The position numbers were made by a program, and so were the translations under genes. From Wurfbainia villosa (Eukaryota; Streptophyta; Magnoliopsida; Zingiberales; Zingiberaceae), in the NCBI GenBank assembly GCA_025175895.1, contig CM046004.1, positions 45,931,359 through 45,995,358 on the forward strand: a DNA stretch of 64,000 nt, given 5' to 3'. This document shows, in pieces, positions 1 through 10,277 of the stretch. The notes beneath the pieces were generated by a model that saw only the letters and a list, made by a program, of their open reading frames with translations, was not told the DNA's origin and ran no database searches. Numbering within the stretch: position 1 is the stretch's first letter; every line of letters begins with the position of its first letter.

Positions 1-1225
1 CTTAGACCGTTTTTGAACCTTAGGTCTTGACTTTTGGGCATTAGACTCTAGAATTGAATTTTCTATGATTCTAAGGGCTTTCTCCATTCTCTCAGGTCTT
101 GACCTCAAGACTTGGTTCTCTAGCTCTAATTTTCCCATTTTTGAATTTTCATTAGGTTTTTGGGAAGGCCTCTTCTTCTTAGGCATGTGCCTAGACTTTT
201 TGGGATTAATACCCAAATTTTCTTCTACTCTCCTAATTGACTCCCTAGGCAAGATATTTCTAGAATTATGAGTCCTAGGTTTGTCTTTAGTCATATGAAC
301 ATGCTTGCCACCTAAGCAATAAACCTTATTGTTTCTCCTGGCATGCTTTTCATTAACAATAGCAAGAGAGCTAAAATAATTCTTAGCATCCTTTTTAACT
401 CTAGGAATTAAAGGTGCATTAAATAAATTTACCTTAGGGTTAGCTTTAGGAGCTCCCCCTACATGAGTTGCACCTTCTTGCCCTTTCTTCCTCCCCCTAG
501 GGCATTGGCTTCGATAGTGTCCCTTTTGGTTGCATTTAAAGCACACAATGTGCTCTTTGCTCTTGATTTTGGGAACACCGGCATCCTTTGACTTTGGATT
601 GACTTTTGATGTTGATGCCTTTTCCTTAGCTAATTTTTGGCATTTACTCTTGTAGTGCCATTTCTTTCTACACTCAAAGCATATTATGTGATTTTTTATT
701 TAAAATAACAACACTTGAGTTACCTAGGGAGTTGGTGGAGGCATCTTCACTTCTTCCGGAGGTAGAAGCTTCATTTTGATCTTGCTCCGGAATTGAAATC
801 CTTTCCTCCCCCTCAACGCTAGAGGTGGAGGTCTCCACCAAGTCATCCACATCTTCAAAAATGGATGGTGATTCTTCTTCGACATTCTCCTCTACTTGTG
901 CCGATTGGGAATTTTCTTGGAATTTCATTACCTTATTCCATAATTCCCTTGCATCCCTATAATCACCCAATCTAGACAAAATAGTGTTAGGTAACAAATC
1001 ACTAATCAACTTGATTACCTTGAGATTTGTCATGAAGTCTTTGATTTGGTCTTGGGTCCATTTTGACTTCTCAATTGCCTTGTTGTACTTGTCCCTAGGC
1101 ATTTCAAAACCATTTTCTACAATAGTCATAAAATCAAAATCGGTTTATAGGTATACCTCCATTTTTCTTCTCCACCATAGAAAGTCTCCTTCGAATTTGG
1201 GTGGTTGAAGGTTGTAGCCGGCCAT
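1..1225 (-). pseudogene. gag of gag-only element copy 1, partial and broken
   Basis: Copia-type Gag, the structural nucleocapsid protein. The ATG is at 1223-1225 on the minus strand, 44 nt after the primer-binding site, the same spacing as in copy 2. The N-terminal WW-containing Gag core is followed by an acidic linker, two CCHC zinc knuckles (about 630-690 and 505-560) and a lysine-rich coiled-coil region that leaves the window. Two lesions are visible against copy 2: a TAA stop at 1145-1147 where copy 2 has GAA, and a one-base longer A-run near 690-700 that shifts the frame just before the first knuckle. It does not carry the stop found at 61167 in copy 2. The protein cannot be made intact from this copy. 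Confidence 0.85.
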
Positions 1226-1268
1226 CTTGTAGTTCTCTTGCGGCGGTTAGTCCTTGAAGAGCGACCTC

Positions 1269-1281
1269 GGCTCTGATACCA
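1269..1281 (-). other. Primer-binding site, tRNA-iMet
   Basis: Minus-strand TGGTATCAGAGCC, complementary to the 3' end of plant initiator methionine tRNA, 2 nt inside the LTR end. It fixes the element's orientation and the LTR boundary. Confidence 0.92.
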
Positions 1282-1283
1282 CT

Positions 1284-2722
1284 TGTAGGGGATCGGTACG
1301 GCCGGCTAGAGGGGGGGGGTGAATAGCCCTCGTTCGTTGGATGTCGTAATTCGTTTGTTCTCGTGTGCTTGTCTACAATTGTCGTTAATATACGCAGCGG
1401 AATAACAATAATAATGAAACTAACAATACACAATCACACAACACAAGATATACGTGGTTTGGAACCGAATGGTTCCTACTCCACGGGCGAGATCACCGAG
1501 CTCTAGTTATGCACACGACACTAACTATAACACTCCTTCTCGATAACACGTCGGAGGTGGAGAAACCTCTCACAAGCAATTACAATGTAATATATAAATA
1601 CAAGCAAATACACAAATACAATACACAAGAAAACTTTCACCGATTGCTTTGATCGCTTTGCTTGTTGCTTGCTTTGATTGGCTCTTGAAGGACTGGAATG
1701 CAGCAGAAATTCCCCTCCAATAGCTCCACAAAAACCATTGCAAAAACCTCCATCTCGAGCTCCTTTTATAACCTGCATCGAGCTATTTTCGCGCCTAGCA
1801 GTCGACATTAAAAGACCCGATCATTGCCCGCTGTCGTTGTCTCCACAGCGGCGGATCACGTCGGACAAGTTCCAGCGGATCACCTACCCGATCGTGATGA
1901 TGCCCAGCCGATCGTGGTGACCTAATCGTCGGCCCGATCGGCTCACGGGCATTGCTCGTGACACTCCCATCGATCATTGCCATCCCTCGGCGGTCATTCT
2001 GCTCGACATCGATCGACGCTAGTCCATGGTAGTCGATTGCCAAGCACAAAACCCTAGCCTTACACCAGTCGAACCCTACTCGACTTAGATCAGTCGAACC
2101 GACACCTATGCCAGTCGACTGATGTCGGGCAAAACCTCAAACACCAAGTTGTTTGAGTATCCGACCGTCGGATAAACCCTCAAACATCAAGTTTGAGCCT
2201 CCGACACTCAGTCTTAGCCACTTGGCCAAGTCCACCTTATCCCTCATGGAGTTCCCCACCGAAGCTCTCTTCCCTCGGCCTACGTCTCTCGGATGCGCCT
2301 AGCGCACGGCTTCGCAACGCCATCCTTCGCGTCTCATACCCTAGAAGTATGCTTCCCTTTGGGCTCACTCCATTCGCTCCCCGTCCGGCGGTCCCTCGGA
2401 TGCACCAAGCGCATGACTTTGCAATGCCATCCTTCACCGACTCAAGGACCCCGAGCCTAGTGAACTTAACAAGTCCTTAAGACTTCCCATATGCACCAAG
2501 CGCACGGCTTCACAATGCATTTCTCACCAAGCACCAAGCGCACAGCTTCACAATGCTTTGGATTTCTCATGCCAACCCCATGTTGGACTTTCCCACACGA
2601 AGCTCCATGCTTTGATTTTCCATGCCAACACCATGTTGGAGTTTCCCATGACAATCCCATGTCATGAGTTTTGTCTATCATCAAAATACCATCAAGGTAT
2701 TGCTGGGCCGATTGCACCAATA
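1284..2722 (-). repeat. 5' LTR of gag-only element copy 1
   Basis: 1,439 bp, matching 58680-60149 in reverse complement along its length. On the minus strand the order is: U3 start with repeated 'tggaaagtccaa' type units (about 2540-2680), a block of CGATCG/GTCGAC palindromes (about 1800-2125), a TATA box TTATAAAAGG (about 1762-1771), a U5 with the box seen around the TATTCACC-C-run-TCTAG motif (1300-1330), then the end at 1284. The G-run in that box is 9 long here and 6 in copy 2. Confidence 0.88.
1762..1771 (-). promoter_or_regulatory. LTR TATA box (copy 1)
   Basis: TTATAAAAGG on the minus strand, at the same LTR position as TTATAAATGG in copy 2. It marks the U3/R side of the LTR promoter. 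Confidence 0.65.
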
Positions 2723-3092
2723 GACATCAGGTCAGATCTCCTTGAAACATGGAAAATAACATAATCATGTCGAAATCGCCCAGTGCCACATGACAATGTG
2801 GATTCAAATGGTCAGGCCATGTGTGGTACTGGGGTGCGAGTCATGTGAATTCACAGGGCCAGGGTATGTGTCCTTCTGTTATAGCTACCAAATGCCTTCT
2901 TTTCGCTCTAAAAGTGCGTCATTTTCCCCTTTGAATGTTGTCCTGCACACAAGAGTACAAAGAGCATGTCTCCGAACCAGAAAATAGGAAATGCATGCAA
3001 AATAAAGTGAAATATGCAAAAATAAAATAAAAAATGCAATGGGATGTGAGCGAAAACTACTCTTAAAATCCTATATGTTTTTGCTCACATCA
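2723..3092 (-). repeat. Gypsy (Athila/Tat-type) LTR, 5' portion only
   Basis: Reverse complement matches the first 370 bp of the gypsy LTRs at 6592 and 55888, starting TGATGTGAGCAAAAAC at 3092. The remainder lies left of the window because gag-only copy 1 is inserted at 2722/2723, within the conserved 'ctgatgtc' that directly precedes the TATA box. No PPT flanks 3092, so this is a 5' LTR or a solo LTR inserted into the gag of element D. Confidence 0.82.
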
Positions 3093-3367
3093 CTTACACA
3101 ATATATCATTAGGAATTACGCTAAGTAATATACTCATTACCTTATTATTGATGTTGAAGTATCGGAGTTGCTCTTTGCTCCAATTCTACTTCTTGAGTTT
3201 TCTTCCATCTTCGTCCTTTGAGTGTCAAAACCTACGACGACACTAATCCAATTATCAAAATCACACATAAGAAAATTCATCATTCTACCTTTCCAATATG
3301 AGAAGTCTTCGTGGTCAAAGGATGATGGATTGTTGATGTCGTCACCCAATCTCTCTTGAAAATCCAT
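3093..3367 (-). pseudogene. gag N-terminus of element D, truncated
   Basis: The minus-strand ATG at 3365-3367 opens a reading frame containing the copia Gag signature F-x-YWKGRM followed by an FL..D...W stretch, typical of the first 60 residues of Sirevirus-type Gag. About 75 codons remain before the gypsy LTR at 3092 cuts it off. The frame is also open upstream through the primer-binding site into the LTR, so I chose the ATG by homology with other Gag starts in this window. Confidence 0.7.
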
Positions 3368-3422
3368 CTTGCCGTCTAGCACCTTTGCTCCCTTAGATGT
3401 GGAGCTGGTGAAGAGCGACTCA

Positions 3423-3435
3423 CTTTGATACCACT
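3423..3435 (-). other. Primer-binding site of element D
   Basis: Minus-strand AGTGGTATCAAAG: the tRNA-iMet site with one G-to-A change relative to TGGTATCAGAG. It directly adjoins the LTR end. Confidence 0.82.
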
Positions 3436-3944
3436 TGTTGGTGAATTGATCATCAATAGAGGGGGTGAATAGCGCGTTCATCATTGCTTGATGAAATTTG
3501 ATCGTGCTTGTCTACAATCATTATTAGCGCAGTGAAAATACAAAATAGCAATAATGAAATACAACAAATAACAACAATACACAATGACATGAGATTATAA
3601 CGTGGTTCGGAACCTTAGGGTTCCTACTCCACGGATTGGGTTTGACTGAGCCCTAGCGATGCAAACACCACTAACAATCAATAATACTCCTTCTTGACAA
3701 CAAGTCAGAGGTGGAGAAACCTCGTACAATGATTACAACAAAAATACAAACAAATATAATAGAATGCAAGTAAAGAAAACTTTACAAAGATCTTTTAGAT
3801 GCTTGCTTGTTTGGTTGTTTGAGCTGCACTTGGAGACCCTGAATTACACCAGCAAATCGCCCCAAATCACCCTAAGAAACCTTGGCAAAAACCTCCTCCA
3901 CGAGCTACTTTTATAACCTGCAATTTGGCTGGATTTCACCTAGC

Positions 3945-4290
3945 AGTCGACTTATCGTGACAATCAGTCGACTACTCCTGTAGCCATTATCTCACAATGA
4001 CCCGAGCCACGTTGGATAAGTTCCAACGGATAGACCATCAATCGACTGATCATGCCCATCAGTCGGCTGATCGAGCCATCACTCGATTGTCAAACCCTAA
4101 TAATCGACTTTGGAACCTTCTGTGTCTGCGATATCGACCATCAGTCAGTTGTCAGCCATAACAATCGACTAATCAGGATATTAGTTTACTGTCCAATGCT
4201 GATAATCGACTGCCAGGCCATTTCCTACAGTCGAATTCTAGTCGACTCCCATCAGTTGATTGAGCATAATATCAGTCGACTGATAACCTC
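3945..4290. promoter_or_regulatory. GTCGAC palindrome cluster in U3 of D
   Basis: More than ten intact or degenerate copies of CAGTCGACTGAT-like palindromes in 350 bp. On the minus strand they lie directly upstream of the promoter region (TATA-like motif near 3910). Equivalent clusters occupy the same LTR position in the other Sirevirus-like LTRs here. Confidence 0.6.
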
Positions 4291-4584
4291 ATCCATGAAG
4301 TTTTAATACCAAGTATGATGCCCTGATACTTGCTAGACCACCCTTAGCTTAGACCTAAGCCTTCTAGCCACCTCCATCACCCTCATGCTTATCGGATCCC
4401 TCCAAGTCATCCATACGCTAGCCTTCAGGTGCTTCCATCGGCTATTGCCATGCTAAGTTGGTCTATACTGCCAAGGCACATTGGGCTTACGCTTCCAAGA
4501 CTATCGCTTGGACTTTACGCTCCCTACCATTGGACTTATGCTGCCAAGACTCCACCCTTAGACTTTACGCCGCCAATATCACCC

Positions 4585-4760
4585 CTTGGACTTCCCTTTC
4601 CAACCCATGTTGGACTTTCCATTTGTCAAGACTCAAGCTTGGACATTCCCATGCCAAGACCCATGCTTGGACTTTCCATGCCAAGTACTCATGACTTGGA
4701 CTTTCCCATTGCCAAGTGTCCCACTTGGACTTTCCATGCCAAGTACACAAGACTTGGACA
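4585..4760. repeat. Short tandem units in U3 of D
   Basis: Imperfect tandem copies of a 25-35 bp unit around 'cttggactttcc..tgccaag'. The same unit recurs in the LTRs of E (5690-5990) and of the gag-only family (58757-58880, 63446-63600), so it is an LTR building block and not coding, although it creates proline-rich open frames on both strands. Confidence 0.8.
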
Positions 4761-4978
4761 TCTCCATCATATGGTCAACCCTATGACAACCATATAATCA
4801 AACAATGGTCAAACCATCGTCAAACATCAAAATACCACTCAAGTCAAACTCGAGTCCGGTCAATCATGACCTGGGTCGATTGCACCAAAAATCTCCCCAA
4901 AATATTGTCAAACATCAAAATACTACTCGAGTTCAACTTGAGTCTTGTCAATCGTGGCCTGGGCCGATTGCACCAACA

Positions 4979-5506
4979 GCTATTAGCACCCCTATGTACC
5001 CTAACTACTCCCAACTCTATGATATGCTTAGAGAAGCATTGGAAGGGTGAAATATTCATTGAAAATGAATTGGAAAGTTAATTAGAGTACGGATCAAATT
5101 TTAAGGGAGGTTAAAGTTCGAGTTTGAACTTTTACCCTTATTTTTTATCGTTTAGATTTCCTATATGGACATTGTTGGTTCAAGGATCAAGGGGGATTAT
5201 GCCTTTAGGGGGAGTTTGCCCATTAAGGGATGATGGATGAAAGTTTAAAAAGGGGTGAGTGAATAATTGCTTTCATTGAAATGAAGGCATTTATGATGTG
5301 TCTTGGACCAAGGGGGAGAATGAAGGATCTCATTGGAAGATGAGACATGGAAAAACTTGGTAGACTTTTTGATGTATGCCAAAAGGGGTGAAATGAAGGG
5401 TTTAAGTTAGGAAACCTTCATTATGTCGTGGCAAAAGAAAAGGGTATGTTGGTCTTATGGGTTAGCCTAACTTAAAGGTATTGTCAAACATCAAAAAGGG
5501 AGAGAT
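4979..5506 (+). other. 3' non-coding internal region and PPT of element E
   Basis: Matches 62820-63375 of the gag-only element. The left part of E is outside the window beyond D. It holds a decoy LTR start (about 5176, ATTGTTGGTTCAAGG) followed by purine runs (AAGGGGGATT, TAGGGGGAGT), and the functional-looking PPT AAAAAGGGAGAGAT right before the LTR at 5507. No coding frame is convincing. Confidence 0.75.
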
Positions 5507-6591
5507 TGTTGGTGCAATTGACCCCATGTCAATGTTGGTCAGACTCACGTGGGACTCGAGTAGGGTTTGATGTTTGACAATAGATGTAACAATACATTTG
5601 ACACACATATTGAGGGAGATTGTCATGATGGAGATTGTTGGAGCAATCGACCTCAAGTCATGGTTGACCAAGCTCGAGTAAGACTCAAGTGGAAATCCAA
5701 GATTGGATTCTTGGCAATAGAGAAGTCTAAGTTTGGAAACTTGGCAAGGAAAGGTCCAAGTATGGATACATGACAATGGAGAAGTCCAAGAATAGATTCG
5801 TGGCAAGGGAAAGTCCAAGTATGGATCCTTGGCAAAGGAAAAGTCCAAGGGTGGAGTCTTGGAAATGAAAAGTCCAAATATGGATATTTGGCAAAGGGAA
5901 TGTCCAAGTTTGTAGTCTTGGTCGTGTAAGTTCAAGGGTGTAGCTTTGATGGTGAAAGTCCATGTTTGGAGACTTGGCAATGGAAGTCTCAGAGTGCATC
6001 CTCTTGGCAAAGGAGACCCATTAGCATAACAAAGTCAATGAAGAACTTAAAGGCTAGGGCCAAGGGTGAGGAGTCATGGACTCGAACCAAGGGCTTGAGG
6101 TTGATGGAAGTGACTTGAAGGCTTAGGTCTAGGATAATAATATCCAATGGTATGACGAAGCTGATGGAAGCACCTGAAGACTAGCACGAAGGGTGAAGGA
6201 GTCATGGAGGACTCGAATGGACCCTGAGAGCATGAAGCTGATGGAGGTGTCTTGGAAGCTTAGGTCTTGGCCTAGGCCTAGGGTGAGTATCAAGTATGAG
6301 GGGATAATACTTAAGTTAAACCTCAGTTTTTAGGTAAATAGTCGACTATTGGTAATGACCAATCGATTGGCTAAGTGCATGGCACTAAGGAAGTCAGTTT
6401 GACTCGAGTCATCGACTGGGATTATGACCCAGTTGACTAGTCGAGTAGCCACTGAGGCTCGACTATTGACCTGTGGCTCTGGCAGTCGACTAGTGGCTTG
6501 CACCAGTCAATTGGCCACTAGCAGTTGACTGCTAGGGTTGAGAAGTCGACTAGCCTTAAGTGGAAAGGGTACAAAATATTTTGGAGTCTAC
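5507..6591 (+). repeat. 3' LTR of element E, first part
   Basis: Starts TGTTGGTGCAATTG after the PPT. A second start-like sequence, TGTTGGAGCAATCG, lies 129 bp inside at 5636, again after a purine tract (GGAGAT). U3 tandem 'ggaaagtccaag' units follow (5690-5990), then a GTCGAC cluster from 6335. The LTR is cut at 6591 by the gypsy element and resumes at 24193; TCTAC at 6587-6591 is the duplicated target. Confidence 0.85.
6335..6560. promoter_or_regulatory. GTCGAC palindrome cluster in U3 of E (part 1)
   Basis: About ten intact or decayed copies of GTCGACTA/GTCGACTG within 225 bp. The cluster continues at 24205-24340 on the other side of the gypsy insertion and is followed by a TATA-like GTTTAAAAGG near 24369. 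Confidence 0.6.
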
Positions 6592-7962
6592 TGATGTGAG
6601 TGAAACATATAGGGTTTTAGGAGTAGTTTTCGTTCACATCTCATTACATTTTATGTTAGTTTCATACATATGTTACCCTATTTTGTACGCATTTCCTATT
6701 TTCTGGTTCGGAGGTCTGCTCTTTGTACTTTTCGGTGCAGGTTAGCATGTCTGGAGAAAAAGGTGCACTTTCGGAGCAAAAGACGAACATTTTGCAGCTA
6801 GACGCAGAGTGGGACACAACCAAGGCGTGTGGCTACACACGACCGTGTCCAATGGCCGAGATCATCCAACTTAGGGCTGCACACGGCCTGGACATGTGGA
6901 AACACATGGTCGTGTGGTGGCCCGCCAGATTTGCGTGACTATGACTTTTTTCGGATTTTGCAACTGTCCGAGGTGATGTCTATAAAAGGATGGCTCTGCC
7001 CAAACCCTAGGGAGGGGGCACGATGGCTAGGATGGCATACCGAAGCCCTAAAAAGCTTCGGGAACTCGCAAAGGGGAGGAGGAACGCCGCGGGAGGTCCA
7101 CGCCTTGCACTTCAACACCGGAGAGAAGACCACGAAAGCATTGTAATCCCTTGTTCCTATGTTTTCATTCTGATGTATTCGAACATGTACATGCTTTGTG
7201 ATTCCTCCTTCATATACATGGAGTAGTTCTTTCGGTTCTAGGATTAGGGAGTAGCTTGTGTGCACATTACAATATTGGTTCATGTTAAATTCTGCCTTTG
7301 AGTTTAGTTTGGCAATTGGTAGTTGTTTTTACTATATCTATGTGTGTTTGGTTTTCTACCTGCTGTGCTTAGGCGATATGAGGGGTGACAATCATCGTAT
7401 ATAAGATTTAGGGGATTTTATACAAGGAACCTTGGGGTAAACCTGATCTCCTGTAACTGTGGGTAGAAGGATGCGATGGAATCGGATACAGTTCATCATA
7501 GGGATTGATTCGGCATCCTCGTACCATGTATCCCATCCTTTTAGGTAGAGATAGCTCCCGGTAGATGAGGTGACTCATTGGGAGAGTGTATGATGTCCCT
7601 TTCACAAAACCATAGCTAAACGTCTAGACAACGCTAATTGATAGCATTGTTTTGTGACACACAAACAAAACTGATGTCCTAGAATCACTTTTGAAGACCT
7701 CGACACACTCCCTTCCTCCTCTGTGTGACACCGTACAGAGTATTGTCCACCGACAACCCTCACAAGTCAAAACCTCTTAGAGTTTATGTCCGAACATTTT
7801 AAACCATTGAACATACAGATATTTGAATCCCAGTCCCTATGGGATCGATAATCTTTTATTACTTGACGACATCCGTGCACTTGTGGGTGTTGAGCACAAG
7901 CGCACGCTTCGAGTTTTCGATGCCCTCCGTCGTGAGATTTGAAGTCGCGATCGCGTGCTTCA
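6592..7962 (+). repeat. 5' LTR of gypsy element
   Basis: 1,371 bp, TGATGTGAGTG to GTGCTTCA. It has a TATA box CTATAAAAGG at about 6978-6987. CACACG..CGTG palindromic words (6832-6925) precede the TATA box. The LTR copies at 13215-13576 plus 23201-24187 and at 55888-57281 match throughout. Confidence 0.9.
6978..6987 (+). promoter_or_regulatory. Gypsy LTR TATA box
   Basis: CTATAAAAGG downstream of 'gaggtgatgt', conserved as AATATAAGG at 23208 and TTTATAAAGG at 56277 in the other LTR copies. Confidence 0.7.
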
Positions 7963-7968
7963 AGTTTT

Positions 7969-7986
7969 TGGTGCCATTGCTGGGGA
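7969..7986 (+). other. Primer-binding site, tRNA-Asp
   Basis: TGGTGCCATTGCTGGGGA, 6 nt after the LTR. It differs from the perfect tRNA-Asp complement (TGGCGCCGTTGCCGGGGA) at three positions, all C-to-T or G-to-A. A tRNA-Asp PBS is typical of plant Athila/Tat gypsy elements. Confidence 0.85.
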
Positions 7987-8345
7987 CTGTTCGATTCGAT
8001 ATAAAATCGAACAGTGGAGAATTGGATCGGACTTAGGATTAGATTTATTTACTTTCTTTATTTTTCTTTTTTGTTTAGTTTGCCTTATTTACTATAGTTC
8101 TAAACTTTCTATATTTAGATTTAGTTTTTAATTTTATTCTAGTAGTAGTTATTTTTATTTCCTTTTTGCATCTTAGATTTTATTAGCTAGATTGTTTTAT
8201 TTTCTGCTTTTAGAATTAGTTAGCACTCCTAATTTTTGTGGCTTGGTTCGTCATATGCTTAGATGCTTAGGATCGGAATGCCTAATTCTGATCAACTTAG
8301 AAATTGAGCAAACCTTTCATCGTCGGAGAGCAAAGCAGCGAAGGA
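7987..8345 (+). other. Gypsy 5' leader
   Basis: T-rich untranslated leader between PBS and gag. I see no ORF or distinctive repeat. Confidence 0.6.
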
Positions 8346-9510
8346 TGGAGGATCAAGTCACATCCGAAGTGAACATAGGTAGCTGATCTCTGTGGGACTA
8401 CGCAACTCCTAGCGCTAGAGGATTTAGGCCGAGTATAGCTGGACCATCTATTTTGGTAAATAACTTTGAGTTGAAATTGACACTTATACATATGGTCCAG
8501 TAGAGTCAATTCGGGGGAGCTGTGACTGAAGACCCGAACCGACACCTTGAGGCATTTTTAGAAATCTACTTGACAATGAAAATGAACAGAGTCCCTACTA
8601 ACACGATCTGCCTGAGCCTATTCCCATTCTCACTGCGGGATAAGGCTAAGGCATGGCTTCACTCCTTGCCTTCGGGGAGCATCACTACATGGGAGCAATG
8701 TGAGCATTTGTTTCTGAACAAATACTTCCCACCAAGAAAGACTACTCACATGCGCCATCTTATCACGAGCTTCCGCCAGAAGGAGGGGGAGTCCTTATTC
8801 GAAGTTTGGGATCGCTACAAGAGTCTACTCTACCAATGCCCCCACCATGGACTGGAGAGGTGGCTGGTGATCCACATCTTCTACAATGGGATCGCATACG
8901 CCACAAAGATGTCCCTTGATTCTGCTGCAGGATGAGCACTAATAAATAAGACCATAGAGGAAGCAGAGGAGTTGATAGAAGAGGTGGCCTAGAATCACCA
9001 TCAATGGGATTCCGAACGTGGTCAACCTACGCCTGCAGTGGTAGGATACACTGTCAACTCCATGGACCATTTGGCAGTAAGGATTGACGAGCTCAGCAGA
9101 TGGTTCGAATAGTTGAATCCTTCATCTGCAAGCGCGACCATTGACTTTGGAGAGGGAGCAACAACGTATCGAGAGGACCACTATGGAGGGCAGGGAACCT
9201 CAGAGGAGCAGATTGAGCACTGTGACGTGGTTGGGGACTACGACCAAAGGCCCAACAACCCATACTCCAACACCTATAATCCCGGATGGAGGAATCACCC
9301 GAATTTCTCCTATAAGAATAACTCGGGAAACTCACAACCATCAGGGGGGTATGGGCAGTAGCAGGGCAATGGGCAGCAACCACAGAATTCTAGACTGGAA
9401 CAGATGATGGAGGACTTCATTGCTACCCAAACTAAGGCCAATGAGGAATTTCGTCGCCAACATCAGAAGTCTGAAGAATCACACAGAGACTTGAAGGCCA
9501 CCGTCGAGGC
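8346..9510 (+). pseudogene. Athila-type gypsy gag, decayed
   Basis: The probable start is ATG 8346 (MEDQVTSE). The frame then shows the Athila Gag features: 'LWDYATP', 'NNFELK', then FPFSLRDKAKAWL, the SLPSGSITTW block, KYFPP, an RQ-x-EGESL-x-E-WDRYK block and CPHHG followed by FYNGI. These make up the retrotransposon gag family domain, the capsid protein. Nonsense codons interrupt at 8382-8384, 8934-8936, 8991-8993, 9108-9110 and 9358-9360, several readable as TGG or CAG turned to TAG. The C-terminal third is a Gln/Asn/Gly-rich tail (9200-9360), then an E/K-rich stretch leading into protease. Not translatable as a whole. Confidence 0.85.
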
Positions 9511-9528
9511 CTTGCAAGTCACACAAGG

Positions 9529-10213
9529 ATGTTGGAGACGCAAGTGGCCCAGATAGCCCAAACCGTGTCACAACCTGTGAAGAGCTCTCCGGTGAGTCAA
9601 GCTAAAGAGGAAGGAGTGGGGCAGAGTAGCAAATTCTCCAAGGGGTGTGCAACCATGATTACCACCCTATTTGACCAAGCTGAAATTGTAGAGAAGATTC
9701 CACTACAGCTTGAGGACCCCGATGAGTTTGTTATCCCCTGCTCAATTTATGGGGAAAGCTTCGATGAAGTTTTATACGACTTAGGGTCATCAGTCAGTGT
9801 GATGCCCTATGCATATTATCTGAAGATAAGATTGAGCGGGCTCCAACCAGCGAATCTTGGTATTTATATGGGGGATGATTCAGTCAAGGAGCCCGTTGGC
9901 ATGCTACCACACGTGCCTATGGTGATTGAGGATTTTGTGATACCCATGGACTTCATCGTATTGGACACAGAACCCAATCCCCAGAATCCCATCATTCTGG
10001 GAAGGCCTTTTCAGGCAACTGAAGGGGCATGAATAGACGTGAAGGCAGACCAGATCTCCTTGGAGGTAGATGGGGAGATCATCCTCTTTAGTTTTTCGGA
10101 GCACAGAGCCCACTACCTCGACGACTTCACATTTAGCAGAATGAAGCCGGAACCGCCAGATGAAGCTTCCGAGATGGATGAATGGATCTTCACTGAACCT
10201 CCAGAGCCGAGTT
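9529..10213 (+). pseudogene. Gypsy retropepsin (protease), no RT or integrase after it
   Basis: Aspartic protease of the Athila type. The active-site segment reads DLGSSVSVMP (about residues 85-94 of the open stretch, near 9781-9810) in place of the usual DLGASVNLLP of the family, so the catalytic Asp is kept. The flap-to-C-terminal block with IILGRPF (about 9993-10013) is also clear. A TGA at 10030-10032 interrupts the frame, which continues to 10213 (TTGATAG). RT should follow in an autonomous element; instead the post-pol box begins 15 nt later. This is the deletion that makes the family non-autonomous. Confidence 0.85.
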
Positions 10214-10227
10214 GATAGTGGAGTGCG

Positions 10228-10277
10228 GTCGAGCTAAACGACCTTAAACAAAGTGCTTCTTGGGATGCAACCCAAGT
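10228..10277 (+). other. Conserved post-pol box of Athila/Tat elements
   Basis: GTCGAGCTAA-n-GACCTTAAACAAAGTGCTTCTTGGGA-n-GCAACCCAAGT, repeated at 54301-54350. A box of this form normally follows the pol stop in plant Athila/Tat elements. Finding it right after protease marks the right edge of the pol deletion. Confidence 0.75.

Larger units (their letters stand above)
1..2722 (-). mobile_element. Gag-only Sirevirus-like LTR element, copy 1 (cut by window edge)
   Basis: Left-edge copy of the family seen complete at 58680-64000. Reading the minus strand from 2722 there is a 1.44-kb LTR, a tRNA-Met primer-binding site and a gag ORF that runs off the window. The far half, including any 3' LTR, is not visible, so absence of pol is inferred from copy 2. 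It sits inside a gypsy LTR: the interrupted LTR resumes at 2723. The outer LTR terminus reads TATTGG where copy 2 has TGTTGG, a G-to-A change in the conserved end. Confidence 0.85.
3093..4978 (-). mobile_element. Sirevirus-like copia element D, 5' end only
   Basis: Minus-strand 5' LTR, primer-binding site and the first 275 bp of gag, interrupted by the gypsy LTR at 3092. The LTR architecture (CTAGAG-G-run-TGAATAGC box, GTCGAC cluster, 'cttggactttcc' units, TGTTGGTGCAATCGG start) matches the gag-only family, so it belongs to the same broad lineage. At 4978 it abuts the internal 3' region of element E, into which it appears to be inserted. Confidence 0.8.
3436..4978 (-). repeat. 5' LTR of element D
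   Basis: 1,543 bp. On the minus strand it begins TGTTGGTGCAATCGG (4978) and ends next to the PBS. About 92 bp inside the start, a second LTR-like start (TTTTGGTGCAATCG) follows a purine tract GGGGAGAT near 4890. U3 then carries about seven 'cttggactttcc(c)atgccaag' units (about 4585-4760) and a GTCGAC/TCGACTGAT cluster (about 3945-4290). The homopolymer box CTAGAGGGGGTGAATAGC is at about 3455-3475. Confidence 0.85.

Noticed and set aside
4429..4797. Overlapping proline- and tryptophan-rich open frames on both strands
   Set aside because: They are produced by the tandem 'cttggactttcc' units of the LTR U3 and recur wherever those units occur; no codon structure.
6720..7283. Short open frames in the gypsy LTR that could be host peptides
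   Set aside because: They overlap LTR promoter and R-U5 sequence repeated at 23201-24187 and 55888-57281 with frame-breaking indels.
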